Assembly: GCF_011947265.1 (NCBI RefSeq)
Contig: NZ_JAATHD010000004.1
Span: 124,001-188,000, forward strand
Length of the DNA stretch: 64,000 nt
Reading direction: 5' to 3'
DNA from: Paenibacillus sp. HB172176
GTDB lineage: Bacteria; Bacillota; Bacilli; Paenibacillales; Paenibacillaceae
Notes under the pieces: generated by a model
What the model was told of the DNA's origin: nothing
The model's input: the letters and a program-made list of their open reading frames with translations, nothing else
Database searches by the model: none
Shown here: positions 25,704 to 34,324 of the stretch, in pieces
Position numbering within the stretch: the stretch's first letter is position 1
How the letters are laid out: every line of letters begins with the position of its first letter
Made by a program: the position numbers and the translations under genes

Positions 25704-27356
25704 ATGCGTATGAAGAAAACCATGACCACCGTATTCTCGATCGCTCTTGTCGCAAGCATGATGACAGCCTGCACGAACAACAACAACGAGCCTGCAGCGA
25801 CATCGAACAATGGCAAGGCAACCGACAATCCGACTGCGACGAGCGCAGCCTCCGAAGGCGGATATCCGGATTATTCGCAAGGCTTCCCGGAGAAGGTAAC
25901 GCTTGAAATTCCGGTTTATGAACGCGCTTTCGAAGGCTGGAATGTATCGGATAATTATTATACCAAGTGGGTCCAGAAGGAATTCGGGGACAAATACAAT
26001 GTGGATGTCAAGTTCATCCCCATTACGCGCAGCAACGAGGTTACGGATTACGAGCAACTGCTCGCGGCGCATAAAGCGCCGGACATCATCTTCCATTACG
26101 ATATGCCGCAAGCGCTTGCCTATTATGGCGAGGATGTGATGCAAGAGCTGGATTACGATGAAATCGCGAACTATGCGCCGACCTATTGGAAGAACATGGG
26201 CGATACGATCGAGCAATACGGCAAGGTTGACGACAAGAACACCTTCTTCTTCGCCGCCCGTCCGGCAGCCGACAACTTCACGACGCTCATTCGCAAAGAC
26301 TGGGTAGAGAAGGTCGGCATGAAGATGGAGGATCTCACTTCTCTGGAGAAGTATAACGAGATGCTGCAGAAATGGAAGGACGCGGGCCTTGGCGTCGGCA
26401 GCGAAAACTTGAGAAAGAACAATTATACCTACAACTACGTTTTCCGGGAATGGCCGGTTGATCCCGAGTATCGCGCATTGTATTCCGATCTGAGCGTCGC
26501 GGACCTTACGACGGAAGACACGGAGCGCTATCTCCGCAACCTGAATTTCCAATACAATAACGGGCTGATTGACAAGGAATTCTATCTTCGCGAGGATGAC
26601 AACAAAATTAAGTCAGAGTTCGTATCCGGCAAGACCGGAACCTATGCGTTCTACCTGTCGAGCAATACCGATGTTCTGGAAGCTACGCTTAAGAACAACC
26701 CCGGAGCCGAATTCGCCGTGCTTGACAATATGGCGGGCGTTCCGGAAGGCTACAAGCCGCAGGCAAGAGCTTACTGGCCGTTCGGCTTGATCATGGGCAT
26801 CAACTACGAATCGACGGACATGGAACGAGCGGCGGTGTGGATGTATCTCGAGTGGATGAGCCAGCCGGATAATCTGTTCAAGTTCCAGAACGGCGTCGAA
26901 GGCGACAACTATACCCTCGATGCGGACGGCATTGCGGTGAAGAAGGAAGGCTTCAGCGGCGAATCCGTTCTGTCGGCGAACAATAACAAGGACTACTGGG
27001 GTCTTGTGACCGAGATGGCGCAGTACCCGGATCCGGCGGTAACGCGCAAGGCCTATATCCGCAACTGGGCTCCGGCCGGTTATGAATATTTGGCGGAGGA
27101 TCTGCTCAGCTACTATGACAAATACGCGGAATACCGCACGCCGGATGCTCTCTACTCCGTAGTGCTGGATAAGGTGAATGAATACAAGGCGGATCTGAAC
27201 TCCTTGTTCCAGGAGCTGTACGTGAAATGCGTGCTGGCTCCCGAAGCGGATTTCGATAAAACGTATGAAGCGGCGAAGAAGGAATACCTCGACGCAGGCT
27301 ATCAAGAGATTCTGGACGAGAAGCAGAAGGCGATCGACGCCGGTCAATATAGCTAA
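25704..27356 (+). CDS. Extracellular sugar-binding lipoprotein (second importer)
   Basis: This 550-residue receptor has a lipobox MTAC (Cys23), a low-complexity Asn/Thr/Ala linker and a family 1 solute-binding fold (EVTDYEQLLAAHKAPDIIFHYD, TLIRKDWVEKVGMKMEDLTSLEKYNEML). It is anchored outside the membrane and hands an oligosaccharide to the two permeases. The following GH105 hydrolase implies that the ligand could carry an unsaturated uronic acid, which is an inference from context. TTGGGGG precedes the ATG. Confidence 0.92.
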   Translation: MRMKKTMTTVFSIALVASMMTACTNNNNEPAATSNNGKATDNPTATSAASEGGYPDYSQGFPEKVTLEIPVYERAFEGWNVSDNYYTKWVQKEFGDKYNVDVKFIPITRSNEVTDYEQLLAAHKAPDIIFHYDMPQALAYYGEDVMQELDYDEIANYAPTYWKNMGDTIEQYGKVDDKNTFFFAARPAADNFTTLIRKDWVEKVGMKMEDLTSLEKYNEMLQKWKDAGLGVGSENLRKNNYTYNYVFREWPVDPEYRALYSDLSVADLTTEDTERYLRNLNFQYNNGLIDKEFYLREDDNKIKSEFVSGKTGTYAFYLSSNTDVLEATLKNNPGAEFAVLDNMAGVPEGYKPQARAYWPFGLIMGINYESTDMERAAVWMYLEWMSQPDNLFKFQNGVEGDNYTLDADGIAVKKEGFSGESVLSANNNKDYWGLVTEMAQYPDPAVTRKAYIRNWAPAGYEYLAEDLLSYYDKYAEYRTPDALYSVVLDKVNEYKADLNSLFQELYVKCVLAPEADFDKTYEAAKKEYLDAGYQEILDEKQKAIDAGQYS

Positions 27357-27427
27357 CGCGCTCCAAGGGAACGCGCTGACGGCAAGTATAAGATGGATGT
27401 ATTCAGCAGGGTAAAATAGGAATCGAT

Positions 27428-27460
27428 CAAAGCCCCCGCTTCCAGCAAGCTGGGGCTTTG
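27428..27460 (+). terminator. Hairpin between lipoprotein gene and GH105 copy 2
   Basis: CAAAGCCCC with an extended GCTT/AAGC inner stem pairs with GGGGCTTTG. There is no U-tract, so partial attenuation or transcript protection is as likely as full termination. Confidence 0.5.
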
Positions 27461-27481
27461 GTCGTGAAAGGGCGGAGACAA

Positions 27482-28507
27482 ATGAAGTTGCGGACGACCT
27501 CTGAGGAATTGTTGCCTGTAATGAAGCAAGTGGCTGACTATACGCTGGAGATGGATCTCACCTGGGACTGGCCCTGCGGGGTCGCTTATTACGGCGTCAG
27601 CCGCGCCTTCGAGGTGACTGGCGAGCAGAGCTATCTGGATCGCATGGCAGCATTTTGCGAGGAATATATGGAGGTTGGCCTTCCGGGCTGGACGGTCAAT
27701 GCCTGCGCAATGGGGCATATGCTGATTACGTTGTACGAGCAGACGGGCGAGCAGAAGTATCTCGATCTCATCCTGAGCAAGGTGGACTATCTGGAGCATA
27801 AGGCGCTGCGGTTCGGCGATCGGGTGCTGCAGCATACGGTGTCGGCCAACAATGATTTTCCCGAGCAATGCTGGGCGGATACGCTGTTCATGGCGGCTTA
27901 CTTCCTGCTTCGCGTTGGCGTGATGCTGAAGGAGAAGCGGCTCGTCGATGACGCGCTGCATCAATTCTTCTGGCATATCAACTACTTGCAGGACGAGAAC
28001 AGCGGCCTGTGGTATCACGGCTATAATCATCTCGGCAAAGATCATATGTCCGGCATGTACTGGGCGCGCGCCAATGCTTGGGCGGCGTATACGATGTCTC
28101 GCGCTGCGAAGATATTGCCGGAGGCATATCTCTATCCTCCGATGATGCATATCTGGAGCTCGCTGCGCGATCAACTCGCAGCGCTGAAGAAGCTGCAGAA
28201 GGCTGACGGCCTCTGGGGCACGGTGCTCGATTACGGGGAAGCCTACGGCGAGGTGTCGGCGACGGCGGGCATCGCCGCGGCGATGATGACGCAGAACAAT
28301 CCGCTGCACAGCAAGTATACGCAGAGAGCGCTGGACGGCGTGCTGGCGAATATTGCGGAGAACGGACGAGTATTGAACGTGTCCGGCGGCACCGCCGTCA
28401 TGAACGATATCGAAGGGTATCTCGGCATTGACCGTAAGTGGGCGCAGGGTTGGGGGCAGGGGCTGGCGCTCGCTTTGCTCGCGTCGGTCATCGAGAATGA
28501 AGGATAG
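27482..28507 (+). CDS. GH105 unsaturated glucuronyl/rhamnogalacturonyl hydrolase, copy 2
   Basis: This 341-residue protein is nearly identical to the product at 20084 from VADYTLEMDLTWDW onward, with the same catalytic Asp motif (CWADTLFMAA) and His motif (LWYHGYNH). The first 16-17 residues and the extreme C-terminus differ (LASVIENEG here, LASVLENQQPE there). GGGCGGAG before ATG 27482 supports the start. It is cytoplasmic and downstream of the second importer, so it probably removes terminal unsaturated uronate from what that importer brings in. The pair is a recent duplication. Confidence 0.92.
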   Translation: MKLRTTSEELLPVMKQVADYTLEMDLTWDWPCGVAYYGVSRAFEVTGEQSYLDRMAAFCEEYMEVGLPGWTVNACAMGHMLITLYEQTGEQKYLDLILSKVDYLEHKALRFGDRVLQHTVSANNDFPEQCWADTLFMAAYFLLRVGVMLKEKRLVDDALHQFFWHINYLQDENSGLWYHGYNHLGKDHMSGMYWARANAWAAYTMSRAAKILPEAYLYPPMMHIWSSLRDQLAALKKLQKADGLWGTVLDYGEAYGEVSATAGIAAAMMTQNNPLHSKYTQRALDGVLANIAENGRVLNVSGGTAVMNDIEGYLGIDRKWAQGWGQGLALALLASVIENEG

Positions 28508-28552
28508 GAGTCGGCCTAGCTTCATGAAGGAATCAATGACCGCTTGCAACTG

Positions 28553-28723
28553 TAACGGACATTTTCGAGGCTAAGCGCCGCTTGACATGCTGACGGACAC
28601 AGATGCGCTTATCTACATCAAAAATCATCATTAGTCGTTTTAACGGACACCAGCGCTCTTATTTGTAACAAATCGAGGAAAAAAAGAGTGTATCCCACCC
28701 AATAAGGTCTGTCATGTCCGTTA
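28553..28723. repeat. Paenibacillus-type TAACGGACA intergenic repeat element
   Basis: TAACGGACA at 28553, GACGGACAC at 28592 and TAACGGACAC at 28641 are each followed by a GCGC(T)-rich segment. An inverted TGTCCGTTA lies at 28715. The inverted ends give a roughly 170-bp unit with no ORF. It occupies most of the 303-bp gap between GH105 copy 2 and the terminator. Confidence 0.6.
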
Positions 28724-28757
28724 GAGCAATCAGCCATCCCGAATAGACATTAACTAA

Positions 28758-28798
28758 GCAGAAAAGGATGAAGCCTCGGTAGCTTCATCCTTTTCTGC
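28758..28798. terminator. Bidirectional terminator between GH105 and MFS gene
   Basis: A perfect 17-bp stem (28758-28774 with 28782-28798) lies between two convergent genes and contains A/T-rich arms suited to termination from both sides. Confidence 0.8.
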
Positions 28799-28810
28799 GA
28801 ATAATAGGTT

Positions 28811-30331
28811 CTACTTGCTGAAAGCCGGGCTCTTCGAATCGGCCGAGCCAGCGCCTGACGAAGCGACAACCTTCGCGTCCTCCGCCGGAGCCACTCTGCG
28901 GATGAAGAAAGCAAGCACGAGGGCGGCCAACGTCATCCAGGTTGCGACGACGAAGGAAAAGTTAATGCCGTGAACAGTAGCAAGCGTTGTGATTTCTTGC
29001 ATTTGCGCAGCGTTCGCCGCATCCTTCGGATCGATCTTCGCCGCTTTCACGAGCTCGGCGCCGCGGGATTCGGCCGCTTGCGTCATGATCGTGACAAGCA
29101 GTGCCGTACCGAGAGCTCCGGCTACGTTCCGAATCGTCTGCGACATGGCGGAGCCATGTGAATTCAGACGCCTCGGTAATTGATTAATCCCCGCTGTTTG
29201 AATCGGCATCATGAGCATGGACATGCCGAACATCCGCGCCGTATACATAATGATAATATGCGAATAGGAAGTTTCCATGGTAAGCGTGCTGAACTCGTAC
29301 GTTGTTATCGTTGTGATAAGCAATCCGACAACAGCCAGCCATCTAGCCCCGATCTTATCGAATATAATGCCCGTAATCGGCGACATAATTCCCATGAGAA
29401 TCGCGCCTGGCAACAGCAGCAAGCCGGATTCGAGCGGCGTGAAGCCGCGCAACGTTTGCAGGTAGATCGGCAGCAAAATCATGCCGGAGAACATCGCCAT
29501 TGTAATGATGGAGTTAATGAATGCGGTTAGCGAAAACATACTGTATTTGAATACGCGCACATCAAGAATAGGCTTCTCGACAACAGCCTCGCGCCATACG
29601 AACAGAATGAGCGAAACGGCTCCGACTGCCAAGGATACAATAACGGTGGCGCTGTCCCAGCCGTCGTTGCCCGCATCGCTGAAGCCGTACAGCAAGCCGC
29701 CGAATCCGAGCGTGGACAAGATAACCCCAAGCAAATCGAGCTTCGACTTGCCGGTCTGCGTTACGTTCTTCATGGAGAAGAAGCCGAAGATAAAGCTGAT
29801 AATGGATAGCGGCAGCACGATGTAGAAGAGGACGCGCCAGGAATAATGCTCAACCACCCAGCCGGACAAGGTAGGTCCGATTGCCGGGGCGAAGATCATC
29901 GCAAGCCCCATCATGCCCATCGCCTTTCCCCGTTCCTCGACAGGGAAGATCGTCAGGAACACGACCATCATAAGCGGCATCAGTATGCCGGCGCCGGCTG
30001 CCTGAATGATGCGTCCGGTCAGCAGGAAGCTGAATTCGGGCGCGAAGGCGCAGACAATTGTGCCAATCGCGAATAATCCTACCGCCGTCAGGAACAGCTT
30101 CCGGGTCGAAAATCGTGAAATAAGAAACGCGCTTAGCGGAATTAAAATTCCGTTCGTTAACAGATAGCCGTTGGTTAACCATTGAATCGTATTCGTGGAG
30201 ACCTCAAGATCCTCCATCATTTTAGGCAGAGCGACATTGAGCAGGGTTTGCGCGAGAAGGGCAACGAACGCGCCCATAATCAAAGCAGCAACGATGGGGA
30301 CCCTCCGCAGATTTTGTGTGGCTTCACTCAT
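28811..30331 (-). CDS. DHA2-family MFS multidrug efflux transporter, copy A
   Basis: This 506-residue protein has about 14 membrane segments typical of the EmrB/QacA drug:H+ antiporter-2 family. It contains WLTNGYLLTNGILIPLSAFL, RIIQAAGAGILMPLMMVVF and the motif C-like GLAMIFAPAIGPTLSGW. It would export hydrophobic toxic compounds in exchange for protons. An inverted repeat at 30403-30417 lies upstream as a candidate operator. It is a close paralogue of the next gene, and the two proteins are colinear along their full length. Confidence 0.92.
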   Translation of the reverse strand: MSEATQNLRRVPIVAALIMGAFVALLAQTLLNVALPKMMEDLEVSTNTIQWLTNGYLLTNGILIPLSAFLISRFSTRKLFLTAVGLFAIGTIVCAFAPEFSFLLTGRIIQAAGAGILMPLMMVVFLTIFPVEERGKAMGMMGLAMIFAPAIGPTLSGWVVEHYSWRVLFYIVLPLSIISFIFGFFSMKNVTQTGKSKLDLLGVILSTLGFGGLLYGFSDAGNDGWDSATVIVSLAVGAVSLILFVWREAVVEKPILDVRVFKYSMFSLTAFINSIITMAMFSGMILLPIYLQTLRGFTPLESGLLLLPGAILMGIMSPITGIIFDKIGARWLAVVGLLITTITTYEFSTLTMETSYSHIIIMYTARMFGMSMLMMPIQTAGINQLPRRLNSHGSAMSQTIRNVAGALGTALLVTIMTQAAESRGAELVKAAKIDPKDAANAAQMQEITTLATVHGINFSFVVATWMTLAALVLAFFIRRVAPAEDAKVVASSGAGSADSKSPAFSK

Positions 30332-30402
30332 GATCCTTTTTCCTCACTTTGTCTTAAAATTATGCAGATGTCATAGTTAGATCGTCCGCTGCATGTTCCA
30401 TT

Positions 30403-30417
30403 TTGCCCAATGGGCAA
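30403..30417. promoter_or_regulatory. Inverted repeat upstream of MFS copy A
   Basis: TTGCCC and GGGCAA form perfect 6-bp arms around a 3-nt centre, about 72 bp upstream of the MFS start codon. It could be the operator for an efflux-pump repressor encoded elsewhere, since none sits beside the gene. The rest of the 329-bp gap is AT-rich without an ORF, apart from the terminator at 30590. Confidence 0.45.
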
Positions 30418-30589
30418 GGTAAGAATGGTCGTATTCTTAATTGTACTAAAATTAGAGGCAAATATCTATGGAAATTTAGAACTTTTTGTTACAAGTTGCA
30501 TGATACAATTAGTAAAAAATGTCTGGAAAAGGGCTCTGTTACAAGAAGATGCTTTCATCATGAAACTAATACGGGTCCGAAAATGAAAT

Positions 30590-30617
30590 GCTGCCGACGC
30601 GGATTTGCGACGGCAGC
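30590..30617 (-). terminator. Terminator hairpin after MFS copy B
   Basis: On the reverse strand GCTGCCGTCGC pairs with GCGTCGGCAGC (one mismatch) around a 6-nt loop and is followed by ATTTCATTTTC, just beyond the stop of the second MFS gene. Confidence 0.65.
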
Positions 30618-30660
30618 GGAAGGGAGGATTTTGCGATTTCCGAGGGAACCTCTTATAGGC

Positions 30661-32178
30661 TTATTTGCTGAACGCCGGCTGATTCCGGTCCCGGGAGGAG
30701 CGGTTCGCCGACTCGATCCGTGCCTCGTCCGCCGGAGCGACTCTTCGGATGAAAAAGGCGAGAATGAGCGCCGCGACGGTCATCCAGGTAGCCACCTCGA
30801 AGGAGTAATTAATGCCGTGAACTGTCGCAAGCGAGGTGATGTCCTGCATCTGCGCCGCATTAGCTGCATCGGACGGATCGATCTTCGCCGCGCGTACAAG
30901 ATCGGCGCCCCTTGCTCTGGCCTGTTGGGTCATAACGGTGACGAGCAAGGCCGTGCCAAGCGCTCCCGCTACATTTCGAATCGTCTGCGACATGGCCGAG
31001 CCGTGTGAATTCAACCTGCGCGGAAGCTGATTAATGCCGGCGGTCTGAATCGGCATCATGAGCATCGACATTCCGAACATGCGGGCGGTATACATGAGAA
31101 TGATATGGAAATAGGTTGTCTCAAGCGTAAGTCTGCTAAACTCGAAGGTGGTAAGGACGGTAATAAGCAAACCGACGACGGCAAGCCATCTTGCTCCTAC
31201 CTTATCGAATATAATGCCTGTTATCGGAGACATAATGCCCATCAGAATCGCGCCGGGCAGCAGGAGCAGGCCTGATTCGAGCGGCGTGAAGCCGCGCAGG
31301 GTCTGCAGATAGATCGGGAGCAGAATCATCCCTGAATACAAAGCCATCGTGATGATGGCGTTTATAAACGAGGTTAAGGAAAACATGCTGAACTGAAATA
31401 CGCGCATATCCAGAATCGGCTTGTCGACGACGATTTCTCGCCAAACGAAGCCAATCAGCGCAATGCCTCCGATGACCAGCGTGGCGATGACGGCTTTGCT
31501 CCCCCAGCCGTCGTTGCCGGCGTCGCTGAAGCCGTAAAGCAGACCCCCGAAGCCGAGCGTAGACAGAATCACGCCGAACAAATCGAGCTTCGGCTTGCCG
31601 GTTTCCGTCACATTCTTCATGGAGAAGAAGCCGAAGATGAAGCTGATGATAGACAACGGAAGCACAATGTAGAACAGAACGCGCCATGTATAATGCTCGA
31701 TAACCCAACCGGACAAGGTCGGGCCGATTGCAGGAGCGAAAATCATCGCAAGGCCCATCATGCCCATCGCTTTCCCGCGTTCCTCCACAGGAAAGATGGT
31801 TAGGAATACGACCATCATTAGCGGCATCAGGATTCCTGCACCGATCGCTTGAATAATGCGACCTGTTAGCAGTATGTTGAAATGCGGCGCAACCGCGCAC
31901 ACGATTGTTCCGATGGCGAATAAGCCCACCGCAGACAGGAAAAGCTTGCGGGTGGAGAATCGTTCGACGAGAAAAGCGCTTAGCGGAATCAGGATGCCGT
32001 TGGTCAGCAGATAGCCGTTCGCGAGCCATTGAATCGTATTCGTGCTGACGTTGAGATCGAGCATCATATGAGGCAATGCCACATTCAGCAAGGTTTGGGC
32101 GAGAAGCGCGACGAACGCGCCAAGGATTAAGGAAGCGACAATCTGCCCCCTGTGCATCACTTTGGATTGTTCACTCAT
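30661..32178 (-). CDS. DHA2-family MFS multidrug efflux transporter, copy B
   Basis: This protein of about 505 residues is a full-length paralogue of the transporter at 28811, with the same 14-helix layout and identical stretches such as ERGKAMGMMGLAMIFAPAIG. Differences are concentrated at both ends and in the middle loop. The ATG ending at 32178 is preferred over a TTG at 32187, which lies almost on the AAGGA ribosome binding site. Tandem arrangement with separate terminators implies independent expression of the two pumps. Confidence 0.9.
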   Translation of the reverse strand: MSEQSKVMHRGQIVASLILGAFVALLAQTLLNVALPHMMLDLNVSTNTIQWLANGYLLTNGILIPLSAFLVERFSTRKLFLSAVGLFAIGTIVCAVAPHFNILLTGRIIQAIGAGILMPLMMVVFLTIFPVEERGKAMGMMGLAMIFAPAIGPTLSGWVIEHYTWRVLFYIVLPLSIISFIFGFFSMKNVTETGKPKLDLFGVILSTLGFGGLLYGFSDAGNDGWGSKAVIATLVIGGIALIGFVWREIVVDKPILDMRVFQFSMFSLTSFINAIITMALYSGMILLPIYLQTLRGFTPLESGLLLLPGAILMGIMSPITGIIFDKVGARWLAVVGLLITVLTTFEFSRLTLETTYFHIILMYTARMFGMSMLMMPIQTAGINQLPRRLNSHGSAMSQTIRNVAGALGTALLVTVMTQQARARGADLVRAAKIDPSDAANAAQMQDITSLATVHGINYSFEVATWMTVAALILAFFIRRVAPADEARIESANRSSRDRNQPAFSK

Positions 32179-32352
32179 GGCGGACAAATTCCTTCTTTCT
32201 ATTCGAATTTTACAGGTTTAGGCTAGTTTGTCCGTTTGAATCACATTCCATTAATCGTAGTTCGGAGCAGGTTGTGATAAGCTTGATGAAGCGAAGTAAG
32301 CAAGAGCATCGTTTGCAACTTGAAGCTGCAAATGTGGAGGAGGAAAATAATA

Positions 32353-32604
32353 ATGAAGGAAAAGACGAATGAAATAGCCGATTGGATGTTCAACGAGCTG
32401 CGAAGCGCCGGCATGCTGTATCAGGAAGCGGCGGTTGCGCATATCAGAGCCGAATATGGCAATGAGTATCTATATGAGAACGAGAACGGGAAGATCTCGA
32501 TCGACAAGGAGGTGAAGAAAGCGTTCAAGAAGCTTCATGGCGGCAAAGCCGCATGGGATCGGGATGCATTTTTCTGGGGCTGGACCTCTGCGATTAAAGG
32601 TTAA
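32353..32604 (+). CDS. Small conserved hypothetical protein (83 aa)
   Basis: The short acidic/basic protein MKEKTNEIADWMFNEL... contains the segments YQEAAVAHIRAEYG and WDRDAFFWGW. It has no signal peptide, membrane helix or cysteine. It resembles small uncharacterised Bacillota proteins, possibly the DUF6953 group, from memory. GGAGGAGG lies 9 nt before ATG 32353. It is transcribed divergently from the MFS pump and ahead of the Rrf2 gene. I assign no function. Confidence 0.75.
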   Translation: MKEKTNEIADWMFNELRSAGMLYQEAAVAHIRAEYGNEYLYENENGKISIDKEVKKAFKKLHGGKAAWDRDAFFWGWTSAIKG

Positions 32605-32617
32605 TTTGAAAAAGAAG

Positions 32618-32650
32618 TTGTATTATAGACTCTATCCATCTATAATGGAT
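32618..32650 (+). promoter_or_regulatory. Rrf2 promoter with inverted repeat over the -10 box
   Basis: TTGTAT (32618-32623), a 17-bp spacer and a perfect TATAAT (32641-32646) form a promoter. ATCCAT and ATGGAT arms (32634-32639 and 32645-32650) form a palindrome covering the -10 box, a geometry expected for autorepression by the encoded Rrf2 protein. Confidence 0.6.
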
Positions 32651-32696
32651 GATGTGTATCTATAATTAATATTATGACGAAAGGAGGAGGTATCGC

Positions 32697-33206
32697 ATGC
32701 AATTCGCCAAGAGCACCGGCTATGCCTTGCATGCTTTGATGCACATGGCGCTGTCCGATCGCGGGCATAATATCGGAATCAAGGAGCTTGCGGCAAAGCT
32801 CGGCGTGTCGGAGAGCTATCTTAGCAAGGTGATGTCCAAGCTGCGTCAGGACGGCATTGTGCGGGCGGTTACGGGGCTGAACGGAGGCTATGAGCTTGCC
32901 CGCCGGGCTGATCAGATTACATTCCTGGATGTCATTCAAGTTATTGAAGGGCGACAGCAGTTGTATGAATGCGCGAATTTGAATGAAGAGCAGCATCGAT
33001 TGTTCTTCGAAGCTTCGCAGGATTGCGGCAGCGTTGGCGAGAATGAATGCTCCGAAGAAGGGAAGCATGATCCTTTCGGCAAGGATTGTCTGGTGAAGAA
33101 AGTGATGGACGGGGCCGAACAACGAATGAATGACTATTTGCGCGAGCATACGATACAATCGGTCGTGGACGCGGCGTGTGGCGTGCCCAGGCAGGCAGTC
33201 GAATAA
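32697..33206 (+). CDS. Rrf2 family transcriptional regulator
   Basis: This 169-residue protein has the N-terminal winged helix of Rrf2 (KSTGYALHALMHMAL, ELAAKLGVSESYLSKVMSKLRQDGIV, then GLNGGYEL). The C-terminal half contains five cysteines (in YECANL, QDCGS, NECSE, KDCLV and AACGV), more than the three typical of iron-sulfur members such as IscR and NsrR, so a redox or metal cofactor is plausible. AAGGAGGAGG precedes the ATG. The next gene, 61 bp downstream, encodes a thiol-disulfide-type flavoprotein, its probable target. Confidence 0.9.
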   Translation: MQFAKSTGYALHALMHMALSDRGHNIGIKELAAKLGVSESYLSKVMSKLRQDGIVRAVTGLNGGYELARRADQITFLDVIQVIEGRQQLYECANLNEEQHRLFFEASQDCGSVGENECSEEGKHDPFGKDCLVKKVMDGAEQRMNDYLREHTIQSVVDAACGVPRQAVE

Positions 33207-33267
33207 ATGGCTGCTTTTTGCGCTTATATTATGGATATTAAAGATCTACTATAATGAGAGGTGAGTG

Positions 33268-34227
33268 ATGAAGATGAATCATGAACATCATGAATCGGAA
33301 TTAGAAGCGAATAAGAAAGTTGATGTTGCCATTATCGGCGGAGGGCCGTCCGGCTTGAGCGCGGCTCTGGTGCTGGGGAGAGCGAGGAAGAAGGTCATTG
33401 TTATCGATGCGGCGGCGCCTCGAAATCGGGTTACGCATGAGGTGCATGGTTATTTGACGAGAGATCGCATCACGCCAAGCGAGTTTCGACGCATAGCCAA
33501 AGAAGAGATTGGCGTTTATCCGACCGTCCAATTTGTAACGGACACCGCGGAATCGGTCGAGGGTGAAGACGGAGCGTTCCGGATTACGACAGGCCGAGGA
33601 GAGACATTCCTCAGCAAGAAGCTGCTGTTCGCCACAGGGATGAAGGATTTGCCGATCGAGACTCGCGGTTTGTCCGAGGTGTATGGTCGCAGCGCGTTCG
33701 TCTGTCCTTATTGCGACGGCTGGGAGCACAGGGATCAGAAGCTCGCCATTATTGCGAAGGGCGAAGGCGCTTTGCATCTTGCCAAGCTGCTCAAGGGCTG
33801 GACTTCCCGCATCGTCGTCTGCACGGACGGAACGGGCGAAGACGGACCTATGACCTCCGAACAGCGTGAGGAGCTTGAGCGCCATGACGTTTCCGTATAC
33901 GAGACGCCGATCCGCATGATCGAATCCAATGCTGGAATGGTGGAACGAATTGTTCTGGAGAATGAGACGCAGATTATGTGCACGGGAATTTTCTTTGCTC
34001 CGAAGCTGGCGCCCGGATCATCGCTGCCGCAGTCTCTCGGCTGTGAAATGACCGAAACGGGAGCTGTCGTTATCGACGACTTCGGCAAAACCAATGTGCC
34101 TGGCGTGTACAGCAGCGGCGACGCGTCGTCGAGGCTGTATCAAGCAGTTGCGGCAGCGGCGTCGGGAAGCTTCACGGCGGCGGCAATCAATAACGAGCTA
34201 TGTATGGAAGCATGGGAACGCGCGTAA
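33268..34227 (+). CDS. Thioredoxin-reductase-like FAD/NAD(P) oxidoreductase
   Basis: This 319-residue flavoprotein has an N-terminal FAD-binding motif (VAIIGGGPSGLSAALVLG), the FATGMKDLP strand, a redox pair Cys146/Cys149 (FVCPYCDGWEH), and a C-terminal FAD motif (TNVPGVYSSGDAS). This is the fold and length of thioredoxin reductases, with the CPYC-DGWE variant seen in TrxR-like enzymes that act on small dithiols rather than thioredoxin. The second nucleotide-binding fold lacks a clear GxGxxA motif (IIAKGEGALHLA). A histidine-rich start (MKMNHEHHE) is unusual. ATG 33268 follows GAGGTG. It is likely controlled by the Rrf2 protein upstream. Confidence 0.87.
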   Translation: MKMNHEHHESELEANKKVDVAIIGGGPSGLSAALVLGRARKKVIVIDAAAPRNRVTHEVHGYLTRDRITPSEFRRIAKEEIGVYPTVQFVTDTAESVEGEDGAFRITTGRGETFLSKKLLFATGMKDLPIETRGLSEVYGRSAFVCPYCDGWEHRDQKLAIIAKGEGALHLAKLLKGWTSRIVVCTDGTGEDGPMTSEQREELERHDVSVYETPIRMIESNAGMVERIVLENETQIMCTGIFFAPKLAPGSSLPQSLGCEMTETGAVVIDDFGKTNVPGVYSSGDASSRLYQAVAAAASGSFTAAAINNELCMEAWERA

Positions 34228-34239
34228 CGCGAATATCCC

Positions 34240-34265
34240 AAGAAGCTATCTCTGAATAGCTTCTT
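34240..34265 (+). terminator. Hairpin after TrxR-like gene
   Basis: A perfect 10-bp stem AAGAAGCTAT/ATAGCTTCTT with a 6-nt loop, then ATTGC; the U-tract is weak. Confidence 0.6.
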
Positions 34266-34324
34266 ATTGCAGTGGACATAGCGATTCCATCTGCGCTATG
34301 CTCTTGGTGAAAGGCGGTGCGAGC

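Noticed and set aside
20084..28507. Insertion sequence or composite transposon flanked by the GH105 copies
   Set aside because: No transposase or terminal repeats accompany the duplicated genes. A segmental duplication with conversion is enough to explain them.
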